Origin: Hypoxylon rubiginosum
Lineage: Eukaryota; Ascomycota; Sordariomycetes; Xylariales; Hypoxylaceae
Reading direction: 5' to 3'
DNA: 64,000 nt
Assembly: GCA_902806565.1 (NCBI GenBank)
Contig: CADCXA010000027.1
Location: forward strand, 186,001 to 250,000
Position 1 is the stretch's first letter. Every line of letters starts with the position of its first letter. This document shows positions 10,062 to 21,630 of this stretch, piece after piece. The position numbers and the translations under genes are program-made. A model generated the notes under the pieces. The model searched no databases, was not told the origin of the DNA, and worked only from the letters and a program-made list of their open reading frames with translations.

Positions 10062-13000
10062 GACGATTTCTCGAGTCTGGTGGATGTAGGGTTAAAGAAG
10101 TAAATGATTAGGAAGGTATTAGAACAGCCACAAAGGGCAAAGATATCTGAGGCCTGGCTAAATTTGTACTCGTGTGCTGTGATGAACACTTCGAGGTGGT
10201 GTGATATATATATGTGATATGACAGCCCTCCTGAATGAGGGTGGGAAAGTCTGGAGATGACGGAGGGAGTTATCAAACGAAGGGATGCGGTCGCAAACGA
10301 GCACGAAAGATGTAATACCAGTAGGATAAAGGGATTACTACTGGGGAAGTACACAGGTGGAATAGATCGAGTAGATCGAATAGATATCTTCTTGATATCA
10401 AAGGAAGAGGAGAATGAGAATGTTTAGATAAGAGAATGAATGTTCGGCAGGGCCGGGAAGGACGGCGGAGAGAAAGTTGCCAGTTGCCAAGGATTCGCGT
10501 CTTTCGAGATGAAAGCTGTCCGGGGCTGTCAGACCCATTTTAATATTTTTAATGGGTAGTTTAGGGTAGTTTAGCTAAGATAAGGCTGTGCCCTTCTACC
10601 TTAGCTGCCTTAGCTGACCATTCTTAGCTGACCATTCTGCCATTGCAACACTGCAACACTGCAACACTGCAACATTTACCTGTGTCTACAGCTTACCGTA
10701 AGAAATATTGATAACGTTAGTTTATTTTTCTTTTACAGTAAACGGCCAATCGTCACAGGATGACCACCACCAAGACCTGCGCCCTACCTGTTGCCTGCCG
10801 CTTGCCGCCTTCGTGGCTGCATGGCTGCGTCTTCCTTCAATGAATCCGGCCTGGCCTCTTACAACATGGACGCTGACTAATCTTATCTGACAACTTGCAT
10901 ATATCTTCAGCAGATGTTGTGGATGTGTGCTGCCTCGAGAAGGGTACTGTACTATATGGTATTGCGAGGCAGTGTTGCCGTGCGATAGTATATACGAGTC
11001 AACGAGTCAATGCTAGACCACAGGTGCACGTACGAAAGGACCGGGAGCCATAGCTATGGTCAAGTCGCTAACGTCGCTAACATCATCTCGTAGACTAATT
11101 TTTGTTATTAATTCAAAACACTACATAAGACGCCAAGGGACGACCGGACGGGTAAGCAGGCTGGTTCTATTCGGGTGTGTTACACACCTACATATGTAGA
11201 TAACCACATCCAAGGTGTGACGTCTTTAGGTCCGGCCAGAATTCCAGAATTATCATCATGGTAAATCGTGTGTATACACAACATCCAGCCCCCGGGCGCG
11301 AGCTGCCGGTGATACCTACTACCGAGGAAAGGACTCTTGGGTAGTATTCGCCTACAGGAAGAAGCTTCAATATCTGCCCTTGCTTCCCCCAGACGACCAG
11401 AATAGGGAAGACGATATGTTTAGCACTGTGAGATTCCGGAGAAGTCCTACCTATCACATACATGTAGTATGTGCTGTGCCGGTTGAGATCGCCAACGCAG
11501 CCTTAGGGATCCTAGGGGTAAGAAGACCGTTCCAGCCTGTCAAAGAGTCAGGCCATAATAAGTCCATTAGTTGGAGTTTTGTTTACTTGATGCCGTCGTG
11601 GGAGCCCAAAATAGGATTCATTAAAGCTGCATTTTAAGGGAGAAGGATGCGCACACACCAGTCTGTGCCTCTGCTAGATTAACTGCCTAGCCACCGCTCT
11701 TGCGCCTCATAGCAGAGACTCAGGGTCTAAGGGGTGGTTATACGGGTTATACTAGATCAGTATGTACTTTGTACAGGGTTAGGTAGGCTCCAGACTAAGA
11801 GATCCCATCCTCACTTACTAGAGCCTATTCCCCCGGTAGGTAAACCGCAAACACATCCCTCTATTACCAGGTATAATATGCCTAGATGGTGAAAGGGGGT
11901 TAGAGCACACATGTACCACTTGGGGTAATACATGTAGTCTATACCTCGACCATGGGGCACTTTGCTTTTAAGGTCCACCTATTTTCGGCCAGCACATGCA
12001 ATCCTACGTATACTAAATGTGGTATTGGTACCTCGTACATGGGAATAGTGACCAATTATACACCCCGTATAGCACCTCTTCTTTTTAAGCAGTGGCAGCT
12101 GGACTGCACTGCAACACTGCAACAAGCCATTCAAAGCCACCGAGTCCCATCCTCGGACCTTCTTGAATAAAAGCCTGCCGCAGGGACTTCTCTTGGAAGA
12201 GTAAGAGAAAGGAAAAAGAAAACAAGAGTAGCCCTGAGACACTGAGACGCTGAGACGAGCAAAAAGATACCCTTACGCCTTACCGACGGACAATTGATCA
12301 TTCGCCCAAATTCTTCGTCACGCATGCATCCGATGCAATTTATTCCCACTCTCCCCTAACCTAGGTACATACATAACCTCAAACCGGACCCGACTAACAT
12401 ATTTCTATATTTCTACCTATAACATCCCGCGTTTGCTCTTCCGCCTCATCGTATAAAGCTGGACAATCCAAGTTTATTGTTACCGCAAGGAGGTAGGTAT
12501 ATACTTGATCACTGGCTGAGCTACATATGTAGACAAATGTCTTCTATATGAGTTTGCTACCGAACAAGACAATATAAAATCAAACCTCGGAAGACTAATT
12601 GACCTAATTAGGTACAATACATCTAGTTCTTAGTTCTTAGTTGTTAATAAGTTGGGAGAATTACCAACGCCAACGGCCGTTGCGCACGCACACAATCGCA
12701 TATCCCCTCAAGCATTGGCTTTTTTTCTCCTTTTCTTTTTTCCCCTCTTCGATCGTCCGTTTGCTTCATCTGACCCGATAAGAGGCTTGGAAGCGTCTTT
12801 TTTGCTGCCCGAATCTGCGGTTGGTTCCGATCTGACCTATCTGGCGAATACCTCGAAGAAATACCTATCCGATCTTGATCTAATTCGGATCCGAGCCCAC
12901 AATCTTTTTTTTTCTTCCTCCCGTCTCCTTCGCAAACAATCGAAACAAATAGGCCCGAAGACCCCCCCCCCCCCCAGGTTCCGCGAGCCTTGAGAGGATA

Positions 13001-13564
13001 ACAGCATATGCCAACATATGCACGAGATTGTCGGTCAGCCCCCCCAGCGTACGAGGGCGGTCTACGTCTACCGAGCAGCAAGTAGAGGACGACATCTTGC
13101 GTCTTCAGCTTTCAGGTATGCTTTGGCTTCTCCTCCACGAAGACAATGACTCGTACCCATACCCGTACCCTCCTACCAACGGTGCATTGCATCGAGGTAT
13201 TCATGTAGTTCCTATATATATATATCAAGAGCACTTTCGAACCCCGGAATTCTTATTCTTGACAATTTCTACCGTCCCAAGTCCATTTCTTTTTAGATCT
13301 ATCATCTCTACATCGTGAATTGACATCATTTAGCTCCACTACGTCCAGGGTTCTCGCCTAACCGCCGATCGCCCCCCCGATAGACCCTCCTGTCGGCAGA
13401 GCCTAACTGGGTCAACGTGTTCGTCGGAATCTCTAGCCCACAATTATTTACGATTGCATCTCTAGGGTTATTTTTCGATCCCGCCTCTTGTCCGCGAAGA
13501 ACAGAGAGAGAGGAAGAGACGAAGTAAACAACCCAGCAAAACCACCACGAACAATTGATTTGCC
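10062..13564. promoter_or_regulatory. 3.5 kb divergent intergenic region between PIS1 and pyr4
   Basis: No convincing gene. It contains tandem TGCAACAC repeats (10644-10675, a further pair near 12110), a 14-base C run at 12962-12975, and pyrimidine-rich tracts at 12719-12765 and 12903-12931 of the kind found just upstream of fungal transcription starts, so the OMP decarboxylase probably has a long 5' leader. Short open frames here lack conserved features. Function inferred from position. Confidence 0.45.
10644..10675. repeat. Tandem repeat, 8-bp unit TGCAACAC x4
   Basis: Four direct copies of TGCAACAC, the last ending in T. Just upstream (10609-10640) a 14-base unit containing CTTAGCTGACCATT is also duplicated. 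The same 8-mer recurs as a pair near 12110. Confidence 0.85.
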
Positions 13565-14698
13565 ATGTGCGCAGCTCGGGACCGTCACCCGACCTTTAAG
13601 GCGACCTTCGCCGAAAGAGCCAACAATGCCTCTCATCCGCTGTCAAACTACCTCCTCCGGCTTATGGAACTAAAAAAGTCCAACCTGTGTCTTAGTGCCG
13701 ACGTTACTTCTGCCCGCGAACTCATTACAATAGCCGACAGAATCGGCCCATCCATCGTCGTACTGAAGACGCATTACGATCTCGTCGCCGGATGGGATTA
13801 TCATCCCCAGACGGGCACCGGTGCCAAGCTGGGCGCGCTTGGGAGGAAACATGGCTTCCTCATCTTCGAAGATAGGAAATTTGGGGACATCGGTAGTACG
13901 GTCCAGCTGCAATACACAGCTGGTACTGCCCGTATTATCGATTGGGCTCACATCATAAATGTCAACATGGTGCCCGGTAAAGCAGCGGTTATTGCACTCC
14001 AAGAAGCCGCCGCGCGGTGGCGTTCACGTGTCAACTACGAGGTGAGGACGTCCGTTTCCGTCGGTACTCCCACCTCGGATTCGTTCGACGAGAATGACGA
14101 AGACCGTCCCACACCACCAGCCGCGCCTCGAGATCCTCTACCACCACCGTCGAGCTTCCGTGGTGAACATAACGGTAGGAAAGGGAGCATTGTGTCGATC
14201 ACCACCCTCACCCAGTCTTTCGAGCCTGTAGACTCGCCGCGCTTCGCCAACGCCATTGCCGAGGGAGATGAGCTTTTGTACGCAGGCATTGAGGAGCCTC
14301 CCTGGGAAAGGGGGCTCCTGATTCTTGCCCAGATGTCTAGCGAAGGGAACTTTATGAACAAGGAGTATACGGATGCCTGCGTTCAAGCGGCGAGAGAGTG
14401 CAAGAGCTTCGTGATGGGGTTTATCTCGCAAGAGACGCTCAATACCGAGCCGACAGACGCCTTTATTTCCATGACGCCAGGGTGCCAATTACCCCCGGAA
14501 GGAGATGAGGAAGATGGAACCGTCATGGGCGACGGACTCGGTCAGCAGTACAATACACCCGCGAAGCTTGTCGGGCTTTGCGGCAGCGATATCATCATCG
14601 TTGGAAGGGGCATTCTCAAGGCGGCGTCTCCACAAGTCGAGGCCGAACGATACCGAAGGAGGGCGTGGAAGGCATACCTCAACCGGATAACACAATGA
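13565..14698 (+). CDS. pyr4: Orotidine 5'-phosphate decarboxylase
   Basis: Converts OMP to UMP, the last step of de novo pyrimidine synthesis, in the cytosol. Single exon, 377 aa, ending TGA 14696-14698. The N-terminus ([19 protein letters not shown]) aligns with Sordariomycete Pyr4 and supports the ATG at 13565. Conserved blocks follow in order: [24 protein letters not shown], the catalytic [13 protein letters not shown] (Asp-Lys-Asp cluster) near residue 100, and [12 protein letters not shown]. An insertion of about 60 residues rich in Asp, Pro and Ser (near 165-225) separates the barrel halves. This is normal for filamentous ascomycetes and absent from yeast Ura3. The C-terminal phosphate-binding part reads [15 protein letters not shown]. 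It is intact with no sign of decay. Confidence 0.97.
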   Translation: MCAARDRHPTFKATFAERANNASHPLSNYLLRLMELKKSNLCLSADVTSARELITIADRIGPSIVVLKTHYDLVAGWDYHPQTGTGAKLGALGRKHGFLIFEDRKFGDIGSTVQLQYTAGTARIIDWAHIINVNMVPGKAAVIALQEAAARWRSRVNYEVRTSVSVGTPTSDSFDENDEDRPTPPAAPRDPLPPPSSFRGEHNGRKGSIVSITTLTQSFEPVDSPRFANAIAEGDELLYAGIEEPPWERGLLILAQMSSEGNFMNKEYTDACVQAARECKSFVMGFISQETLNTEPTDAFISMTPGCQLPPEGDEEDGTVMGDGLGQQYNTPAKLVGLCGSDIIIVGRGILKAASPQVEAERYRRRAWKAYLNRITQ

Positions 14699-15018
14699 AG
14701 GACGGTCAGTCAGTCAGGAGGCGGTTTCAAACTAAGAGGATCTATATCAAGCATGGATGATACACGTCGTCCTGGAGCCTGGAGTTCTTATTGGCTTTTA
14801 TACAGGATAGTCATTATCGTTAGGAAAGTCACTCGGCCGAGTAAAAAAGCAAAAGTTGTGGAAAGGGTTTCGACAAAGTTAGCAAGTCATATCAAATGAT
14901 ATACATCGCGTTTTATTTTACCATACGCAATATTTGTGGCAGTTCAGGACACCGTCTTAGGTACGGATTGAACCGTGGCTTGTGTTATACTTACTGGTGA
15001 ATTACACTTACACAAAGC

Positions 15019-15050
15019 TACCTACCTACCTACCTCCTAGGTAGGTAGGT
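15019..15050. repeat. TACC microsatellite forming a 12-bp inverted repeat
   Basis: TACC repeats followed by GGTA repeats. Arms 15024-15035 and 15039-15050 are perfect reverse complements around a 3-base centre, giving a potential hairpin or cruciform. Confidence 0.8.
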
Positions 15051-15612
15051 CTCTATATACGAATCGACTCTTTGGTCGAAATACCGAAATGATAGTGGAG
15101 ATAGGTATAGGACAACGATAATATGCCGTATCTAGTCTCACCCTTTCATCAGTAACGATCCTTATCAAATTAAGGTTACAATACCGAAGATCCTTAACCA
15201 TCTCGACGGTATGGAAGAATATTACATAAGTTTGCACGGGAGCATGTGAACGTCCAAGTTTTGAGAGTGTGGATTAGTATAGGCACCTATATTCGACATA
15301 ATTATTGGCTATATCGGAGTTTGTAAGCGTCGGGAACAACGGTCTTAGCGGGGAAAAGCCGTGGTTGCAGGTGGGGGGTTATTAGATGGGCACAAGTTCT
15401 AACCTAGTATCTAAACGCTAATAAGGCTAATAAAGACACTAATAAATGCCATAGTTTCCAGTATTATCGTTGTATGTGACTTTGGCTTTGGCTTTGTCGC
15501 TGCTTGAATAGAGGAAGGGAAAAAAGGAGGGTGGGGAGAGAGGGTTTCCACTTACTATTACACTTTTTACCTAGGTTAGGTACCATATACACCTTGGAAA
15601 GGCGGGGGACCT

Positions 15613-15676
15613 TGGCTGTTTTATGGCTGTTATGGCTGTATGGCTGTATGGCTGTATGGTTGCATAGCTGTATGGA
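15613..15676. repeat. GCTGTATGG minisatellite
   Basis: Repeated GGCTGT(T)ATGG units, about six copies, with the middle copies exact at 9 bp and the outer ones diverged. Confidence 0.8.
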
Positions 15677-16135
15677 GGAAGAGACGAACAGGGACTACAT
15701 TTAGATGCGATACTTACCTAGGTATGTAGTATGCGATAGGATAGGAGCTATAGGAGGTCGAGCTTATGGTCAAGTCTGTCCAGCTTATAGGTGAGAGAGA
15801 TACGTGAGATACCGAAGGTATTGTGTGTCCTAATAACTTTGAACCAATAACTCAATAACCCAATACTTAACCAATACAATACAACAGGGGGGGTTTCTAC
15901 ATATGGCGAATCCGCAGAACGACCATCATATTATTACATGCGATTTTACACCGCGCAATTCCCGTTCACAGCCAGAAACCCAAACCCAAAAAAAAAAAAA
16001 TCGATCCATCCTACCATTTACCCCTCTCAACCCCAATTGCGTTCGGTTTTCCGTCGTCAGCTGTGGTCTAGTCGGTCTAGTTAGCCTATGCGAATAGGGA
16101 CATCATACGGCATCGAACTCGTCCATTTCCCAAAA

Positions 16136-18586
16136 ATGTCTGCCATCGAAGCCGAGAGCGTCGTCCAGATGGATGATAAGGCGAGCCACGAGTCTCACGG
16201 CAAGGCGCCGCCCCGTAAGCGGAGGAGAATTGTCATAAGCTGCACCGAATGCCATAGGAGGAAGCAGAAGGTGATACGAAACGCCGCAACATGCGATCAG
16301 TCTATATCCATATTTTGCTAATGCCCGACTTCTAAGTGCGACCGAAAGATGCCGTGTACGAATTGCGTATCGCGAAATAAACAGGCGTCCTGCCATTACG
16401 AAACGGGAACGCCCCTCGCCAAGCCCGACCGAAAGGACTCGTCTCAGAACAGCAACGACCGCTCCCCCGAGTCCATCGAGACCCTCCCCATCAAGACCGT
16501 AGACTTCGGCTACGCCACCAACAGTGCGTCGACGCTGGGAATATTGCGCAAGATCGAAGGCGGCGGAGAGCCTCTGGCGGGCATGCCTACGGAGACCTTC
16601 GACGGGGACAGCTTCGGCATACGCGAGCGATACAAGACCTTGGTTCGCCTGCTACCGGCCAGGACCTACGTCGAGAAGCTAGCCGATATCTACTTTCGCG
16701 ACATTAATTGGCAATATTTTAGCGTCGACGAGCCTGTCTGCCGTGAATTGATGAACCAATGGTACAGTATGCCTTTTAACATTCTGACGACTTCAGGCCC
16801 GCAAGCATTGGATCCGTCGTTAAGAGCGTTCCCGGCCATGCTCTTCCAGATGCTAGCCTCCGCTCTCCTATACCTTCCGGAGGGGGAAGAGGAGACATTT
16901 GAATCGTTAAAGTACACGAGCAACATGACTTTCGAAGATTTGGCATTCGACTATAGTGAATCGGGTGTCTCTATTTTATCACTTTTGGGCAAGCGTCAGA
17001 TGTCTATTATAACTGTGCTGGCTGGTTGGGTGAGGGCTGCTTTCCTCAAGTATACCGGCATGGTTACTGAAGCTGTAAGTGGCCACCGTTCCACCGTTGT
17101 TGGGCATCCTGTCATCCTAATTCTGTAACAGTGGCATCAAGTGGGGACAAGTATTCGAGATGGACAGGAAATTGGTCTGCATCGCGACCAGATGGACCCT
17201 CAGCCAAATGCAGACGACTCGACCGAGGATGCTTTGGAGAAGATGTGGATGGCCCAGAGTCGACGGAGAGTCTGGATGAATCTCCTCGGCTGGGACCTAC
17301 ATACCGGTGCCGTGCTCGGCCGGCCCACCAGTGTGGATTTCCGCCTGATGACCCGGGCTCTTCCAGTAGACTCCGTCATCCCCAAGGATAGGAGAAAGTC
17401 GCCCATAGTTTCTCGTGGTGATAATGACCCGCCGACCCCCCTAACACGGGCTATATGGTCCTGGGAGGCTATGCGGCCGTTGCGAGATATCCTTGACCTA
17501 GAAAAGGAAGGGCCCTTTCCAAAGGACTTCTCCAAGGTCGAGAAGATCCACCAAGAGCTGCTCGATCTTCAAGCCCGAACCCCGCCTCCTTTTCGAATGG
17601 AGAATCCGGACACGCGGTTCGATCACCTGCCGGAATGTTGGTGGTTACCTTTTGTACGGCCGAGTTTACCTCAACTCATATCCTTCAACATAATGGCTCT
17701 GCATCGTCCGTACGTCTTCACACGTGCTACGAGCCGTTATGAAGCGCTTAAGGCAAGTCTCGACATGCTGGAAGCGCAGAAGTCGTACTTTGCTTTGATG
17801 AAGCCGCAGCAGCACAAGACCTTCACCCTCTTCTTCGGCACCTTCGATGCCGTCATCATGATAGCATCCATCTATATCCTATTTCCGAAGGAGCACGCGG
17901 AGCTGCTGCCCAAAGTGCGACAGCATTTCGACTGGGCGATCGAGCGGTTCGAGAAGATGTCTACCCGAAATCGGCTTGCGCAAGCCGCGTTGGGCGTGCT
18001 TCACGCCATCTATATCCGTTTCAAGAAAGCCGTCGGCGGCGGATTTCTCGTTAAAGACCCGAGCGAAGTAGGCGGTAGCTGCACTAGCAACAGCGACACG
18101 TCTAGGAGCTTTTCTGATATGCAGACGCCTAGCTCGTTGTCCGATCACTCTTCTCATAATGCGAATAGCGTGTCGAACATAAACGCCTCGTCGTCGCTGC
18201 AGGCAAAGGCGGAGCGGGGCGAAAGTGTCAGCTCGAGTACGGGCCTAACGCCGGCGTCGGGAGCCGACAACAACATATTCGCGAATGCGGATTGGTCATT
18301 ACCGACTGACTTCGACTTCAGCTCCATAATGCCAATCTACCCGATGGGCGACATCGCGTACAACGAACTGACCGCAATACCGACCGGCGACGGGACGTCG
18401 ACGACTTGGCCGGAGGCGGCGTATCCCGGACCGACGACGACGACGGCGGCGACGACGAGTAGCGGCCTCGCCTCCAGCATACCGGCGGGTCCCATAGGAG
18501 AAGAACAGCCGTCGGCGTGGCAGTTCGGTGGGGAATTCGGGAACGACACGCTCTGGACTATACTGAACCAGTTTCCTACGTACTGA
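16136..18586 (+). CDS. Zn2Cys6 fungal-specific transcription factor
   Basis: Exons 16136-16270, 16337-17074 and 17132-18586 give 775 aa. Exon 1 carries a basic stretch (PRKRRR) and the first two Cys; joined to exon 2 the motif is C-x2-C-x6-C-x5-C-x2-C-x8-C (residues about 36-64), a complete Zn2Cys6 DNA-binding domain. The join requires a CTAAG acceptor at 16336. The fungal-specific regulatory domain (PF04082 type) spans roughly 130-450 and includes the hallmark SIRDGQEIGLHRD right after intron 2 (17075-17131). The C-terminal 150 residues are Ser/Thr/Gly-rich and acidic, like an activation region. The ATG at 16136 is chosen because an upstream in-frame ATG at 16088 adds only unconserved residues. 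The target pathway is unknown; neighbours give no clear hint. Confidence 0.93.
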
Positions 18587-20705
18587 GCAAAGTTGTTTTA
18601 AGCTTGATATTATTGGATATCTAAAGTTTGGGATGGAATTGGTCTGATATGATGGATGGATGGGATACCTAGGCAGAAATGTTTATATGGGAAATGATTT
18701 ATTAGAGTGATGATAACCCCCAACTCTTTAGGTAGTGGACTCCAACCAACAGGTAAGGTAAAGTAGCTTTGAACTACATACAGTAACTATCGTCTAAGTC
18801 TTGTGAAACCTGACACGTCATGTCCGAAAGCACTACTACTATGGCCGATTCCCCCCTGAGGTCGTGTGCTTTGCGCTTCTTGCATACATACAAACAACGC
18901 TTGGGGTTTAAATCCGAAAATTAGGATTCGCCCCAATAGGAATTGGGATGTTATGCCCGACGGCTTTTATATAGGGGCTAATACTTTTCCAGATAGACTA
19001 GTCGAAAAAAGGGGTTCGATCGCTACAATTCTAAAGATTTAATCATATTTCATAGTTACGGTATTCCCATGAAGTAATTCAGTATATCGCCGCCGTTGTG
19101 GCCTGCTGCATACGACAGAAATATAGCGATAATAACGAGAGGGTTGCTTGGCGGGTATTAGGTAATAATGAACTAGACTTGCTTGAGTCCAATACACTAG
19201 GTATAGGTTGGCACTCTCGTTCAGAAGTAGACTAAAGAGGTTAATAAAAGCAACAAATTCTTTATGTAGCCTATCTAAACAGTAACTGTGACATACAAAT
19301 AGGTACTCCAAGAGGCATTGACACCTTGAATTATGAGGTATCACGTCGTACTTGCATGTAGGTACTCCACTCTTGCTTGCTGTCAGCCCCTGGGGTGGGG
19401 GGATGGGGTTCTAGTTGCGGCTGTTTTGGGGGGGGGGGCGTTCGAGGCAGCGTAGCTCTTCGTAACTATGACTATCTGGGGGCCAGGTCTAGATGGCTTG
19501 CTCATGCAGTTGATGTTGGTTACCTGCGTGTAGTATGCTAATCAAATACCTGTATAGACATGTGCCTAGACAAACTGGAATATACCAACTGTAGGTATCA
19601 GCATATTGTGTAAGAGGTACGGAGAACTACCTCCTTCAAGTTCTTTAAGGCAATGATAAATTACATGGGATATTTTTGGAAATATTAGATGGCTACAAAG
19701 GATCTCTGTTAGCTTCTTCAGGGTATGATTATGGCTGCGTGAAGTAAAGGGTAAACACTTTGTGGCCGACAGAACACAACAAGTAGGGGTTGAAAATATA
19801 CGGCGGCGAGGTGGCAAACGATGGCTGCTCGAAATCCTTAAAAGCAGCAATAGTTTATTAGTACCTTAACATGAAGCTGTAAGAACAATCCTATCAGCTC
19901 CTAGCGAAATCGGTGGTGAACATACACCTAACTACCTTCTGATGCATTTGCCATCTGCCACCTAAGCTGCATTTGTACAACGGCTAAGAACCGACGAGGC
20001 GCTCTGATGGGGAGATGAGTCCTCTCTGATTTGGTAGAACAGCGAGAGAGAGAGAATCTGCCTTATGCAAGCTGTAAGTTTAGCGAAGAATGACTTGTAG
20101 CTGGAAAAGATAATATTGGCACTATGTTACCCGGGATCCATCGCTGTCAACCACATGGGTGCAAGGTGGTGGAGAAAGGTCAGAGTGCTGACGCCAAGAA
20201 ATCGTGGAAAGGAAAGCTGACGGAAAAGCTGGGGAAGATCCATGGTATTTGGCGAACTTGGCGCTGCCACCATGATTGATTTCCTTATTGTGATGGATGA
20301 CTCGAAATACCTACATGTAAGTGATATGATTAAGACTTGCCATATGGAAATAGTCTAATACGTTAAGTATTGTATGTATTAGAGAGCCAACCCGTGTATA
20401 CGTTCTGACTAGGCATATTCCAAGTTTGCTCGTAACAGCTTTGATGTGGATAGTGATGGTATTAATTGGCCTTGGACGTGGGTCATAAATTCATCGTCAG
20501 AATAGTGATCTCGTTAACATTAACAATCATCACATCATTCAATGACCTGCCACCTCAGTGAACCGAACCACTGGCACTGGGAGTATAAATAAAGCTGGGT
20601 TGAACGTTCACTGTTGATCTGTCACAAGATATGACAGGAAATGAAAAGTAAAAAGTTGACAGGCGAGAATATTTAATCAGATCAAAATTATAAACGAGAT
20701 CTACC

Positions 20706-20740
20706 GACGGGGACAGGGACGGGGACAGGGACGGGGACAG
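20706..20740. repeat. Tandem repeat, 12-bp unit GACGGGGACAGG x2.9
   Basis: Nearly three exact direct copies of a G-rich 12-mer. Confidence 0.85.
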
Positions 20741-20991
20741 CGATTACCTACATGACCTAACTGATAGGGCTGCTAGTCTCTGGGGGATCTACTACGCTTG
20801 CGCTAAAAGGACCCTGAATTACCCCAACAACCAGCTAACCAGCTAAGTTTAGGAGGGGTCAACCAAACCAAACCATCTAGGTGCTAGGGCCCCGGATCGC
20901 CGCAGTACGGTAACTAGCAGCAAAACCAGGGACGGGGGCAGGTGCAGGGTCCGCAGCTCCATTTTATTTTGTATTCGGTTTACTTCGTACC

Positions 20992-21014
20992 AGTAACCAG
21001 TAACCAGTAACCAG
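20992..21014. repeat. Tandem repeat, 7-bp unit AGTAACC x3
   Basis: Three exact direct copies plus AG. An imperfect GCATTGC repeat follows at about 21030-21053. Confidence 0.8.
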
Positions 21015-21630
21015 ATATTCAGCTTTAATCGCATTGCGCATTGCGTATTGCGCACCCACGCATCACCACAGCTTCAGTCCAGTCCACTCTGTACTGTTGT
21101 TCGCATTTCTAGTCTGGACATCCTTTTTCGCCCTTGTTTTTACCAAATAAACACGTCCAAACAGATTGTGTAGGAGACCTGAGGTAGAATCCGATTTCCA
21201 ACTCCTCAGGCACAGATCCCACCAATTCTCTTCCTCCCCCCCACAACGTGGTTTTAATATTCCATCTCATACAACAGCAACAGCAACAGCGCCAGCGCCA
21301 GCACCAACGCCCTAGTTACGCCTTTCGCATACGCATACACGCGCGCGCATAAAATTCTCAAATTCAAATCCATTTGCAACACGTCGTTGCCTCCGATACA
21401 GTGCCTTGAGATAATTAATTGGGAATCCTAGCTGGAGCTCTGGTTTTCCAACTCATCCAATCACCGTCTAATAATTCCACCCTCGTCATCTATCAAGTTC
21501 TCCCCATCTCATGTTAGCGTTTCCTTGATTCGCTATCTTCAAATCCATCCCATCTGTTTCCCTACCACATCCAGTCTCTCAGAACATAGTACCGGTATTG
21601 TATATTCGGTAACTACTGAGTCTGGAAATC

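Larger units (their letters stand above)
14699..16135. other. Intergenic region with repeats upstream of a Zn2Cys6 gene
   Basis: 1.4 kb without coding potential. It carries the pyr4 3' flank, a TACC/GGTA hairpin, a GCTGTATGG minisatellite, TACCTAGG-type motifs at 15568 and 15715-15724, and an A12 run near 15990, followed by the leader of the next gene. Confidence 0.5.
18587..21630. other. 3 kb gene-free region
   Basis: No convincing coding frame on either strand. Features are short tandem repeats between 20700 and 21060, a G9 run near 19430, pyrimidine- and CAG/CAA-rich sequence at 21230-21320 that is probably the leader of the following CCCH gene, and scattered TACCTAGG-type motifs (18667). 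A tRNA-like GGTTCGATC at about 19014 has no partner stems. Confidence 0.5.

Noticed and set aside
12652..12993. Open frame of about 113 codons upstream of pyr4
   Set aside because: Low-complexity, pyrimidine-tract-derived residues with no conserved features; it overlaps what looks like a promoter or leader.
14035..14488. Antisense open frames in pyr4
   Set aside because: They lie opposite the conserved decarboxylase and show no features of their own.
19005..19030. GGTTCGATC as a tRNA T-loop
   Set aside because: No pairing stem and no upstream A-box at a suitable distance.
20700..21060. Short direct repeats as a CRISPR array
   Set aside because: Eukaryotic context; units are contiguous tandem repeats without spacers.
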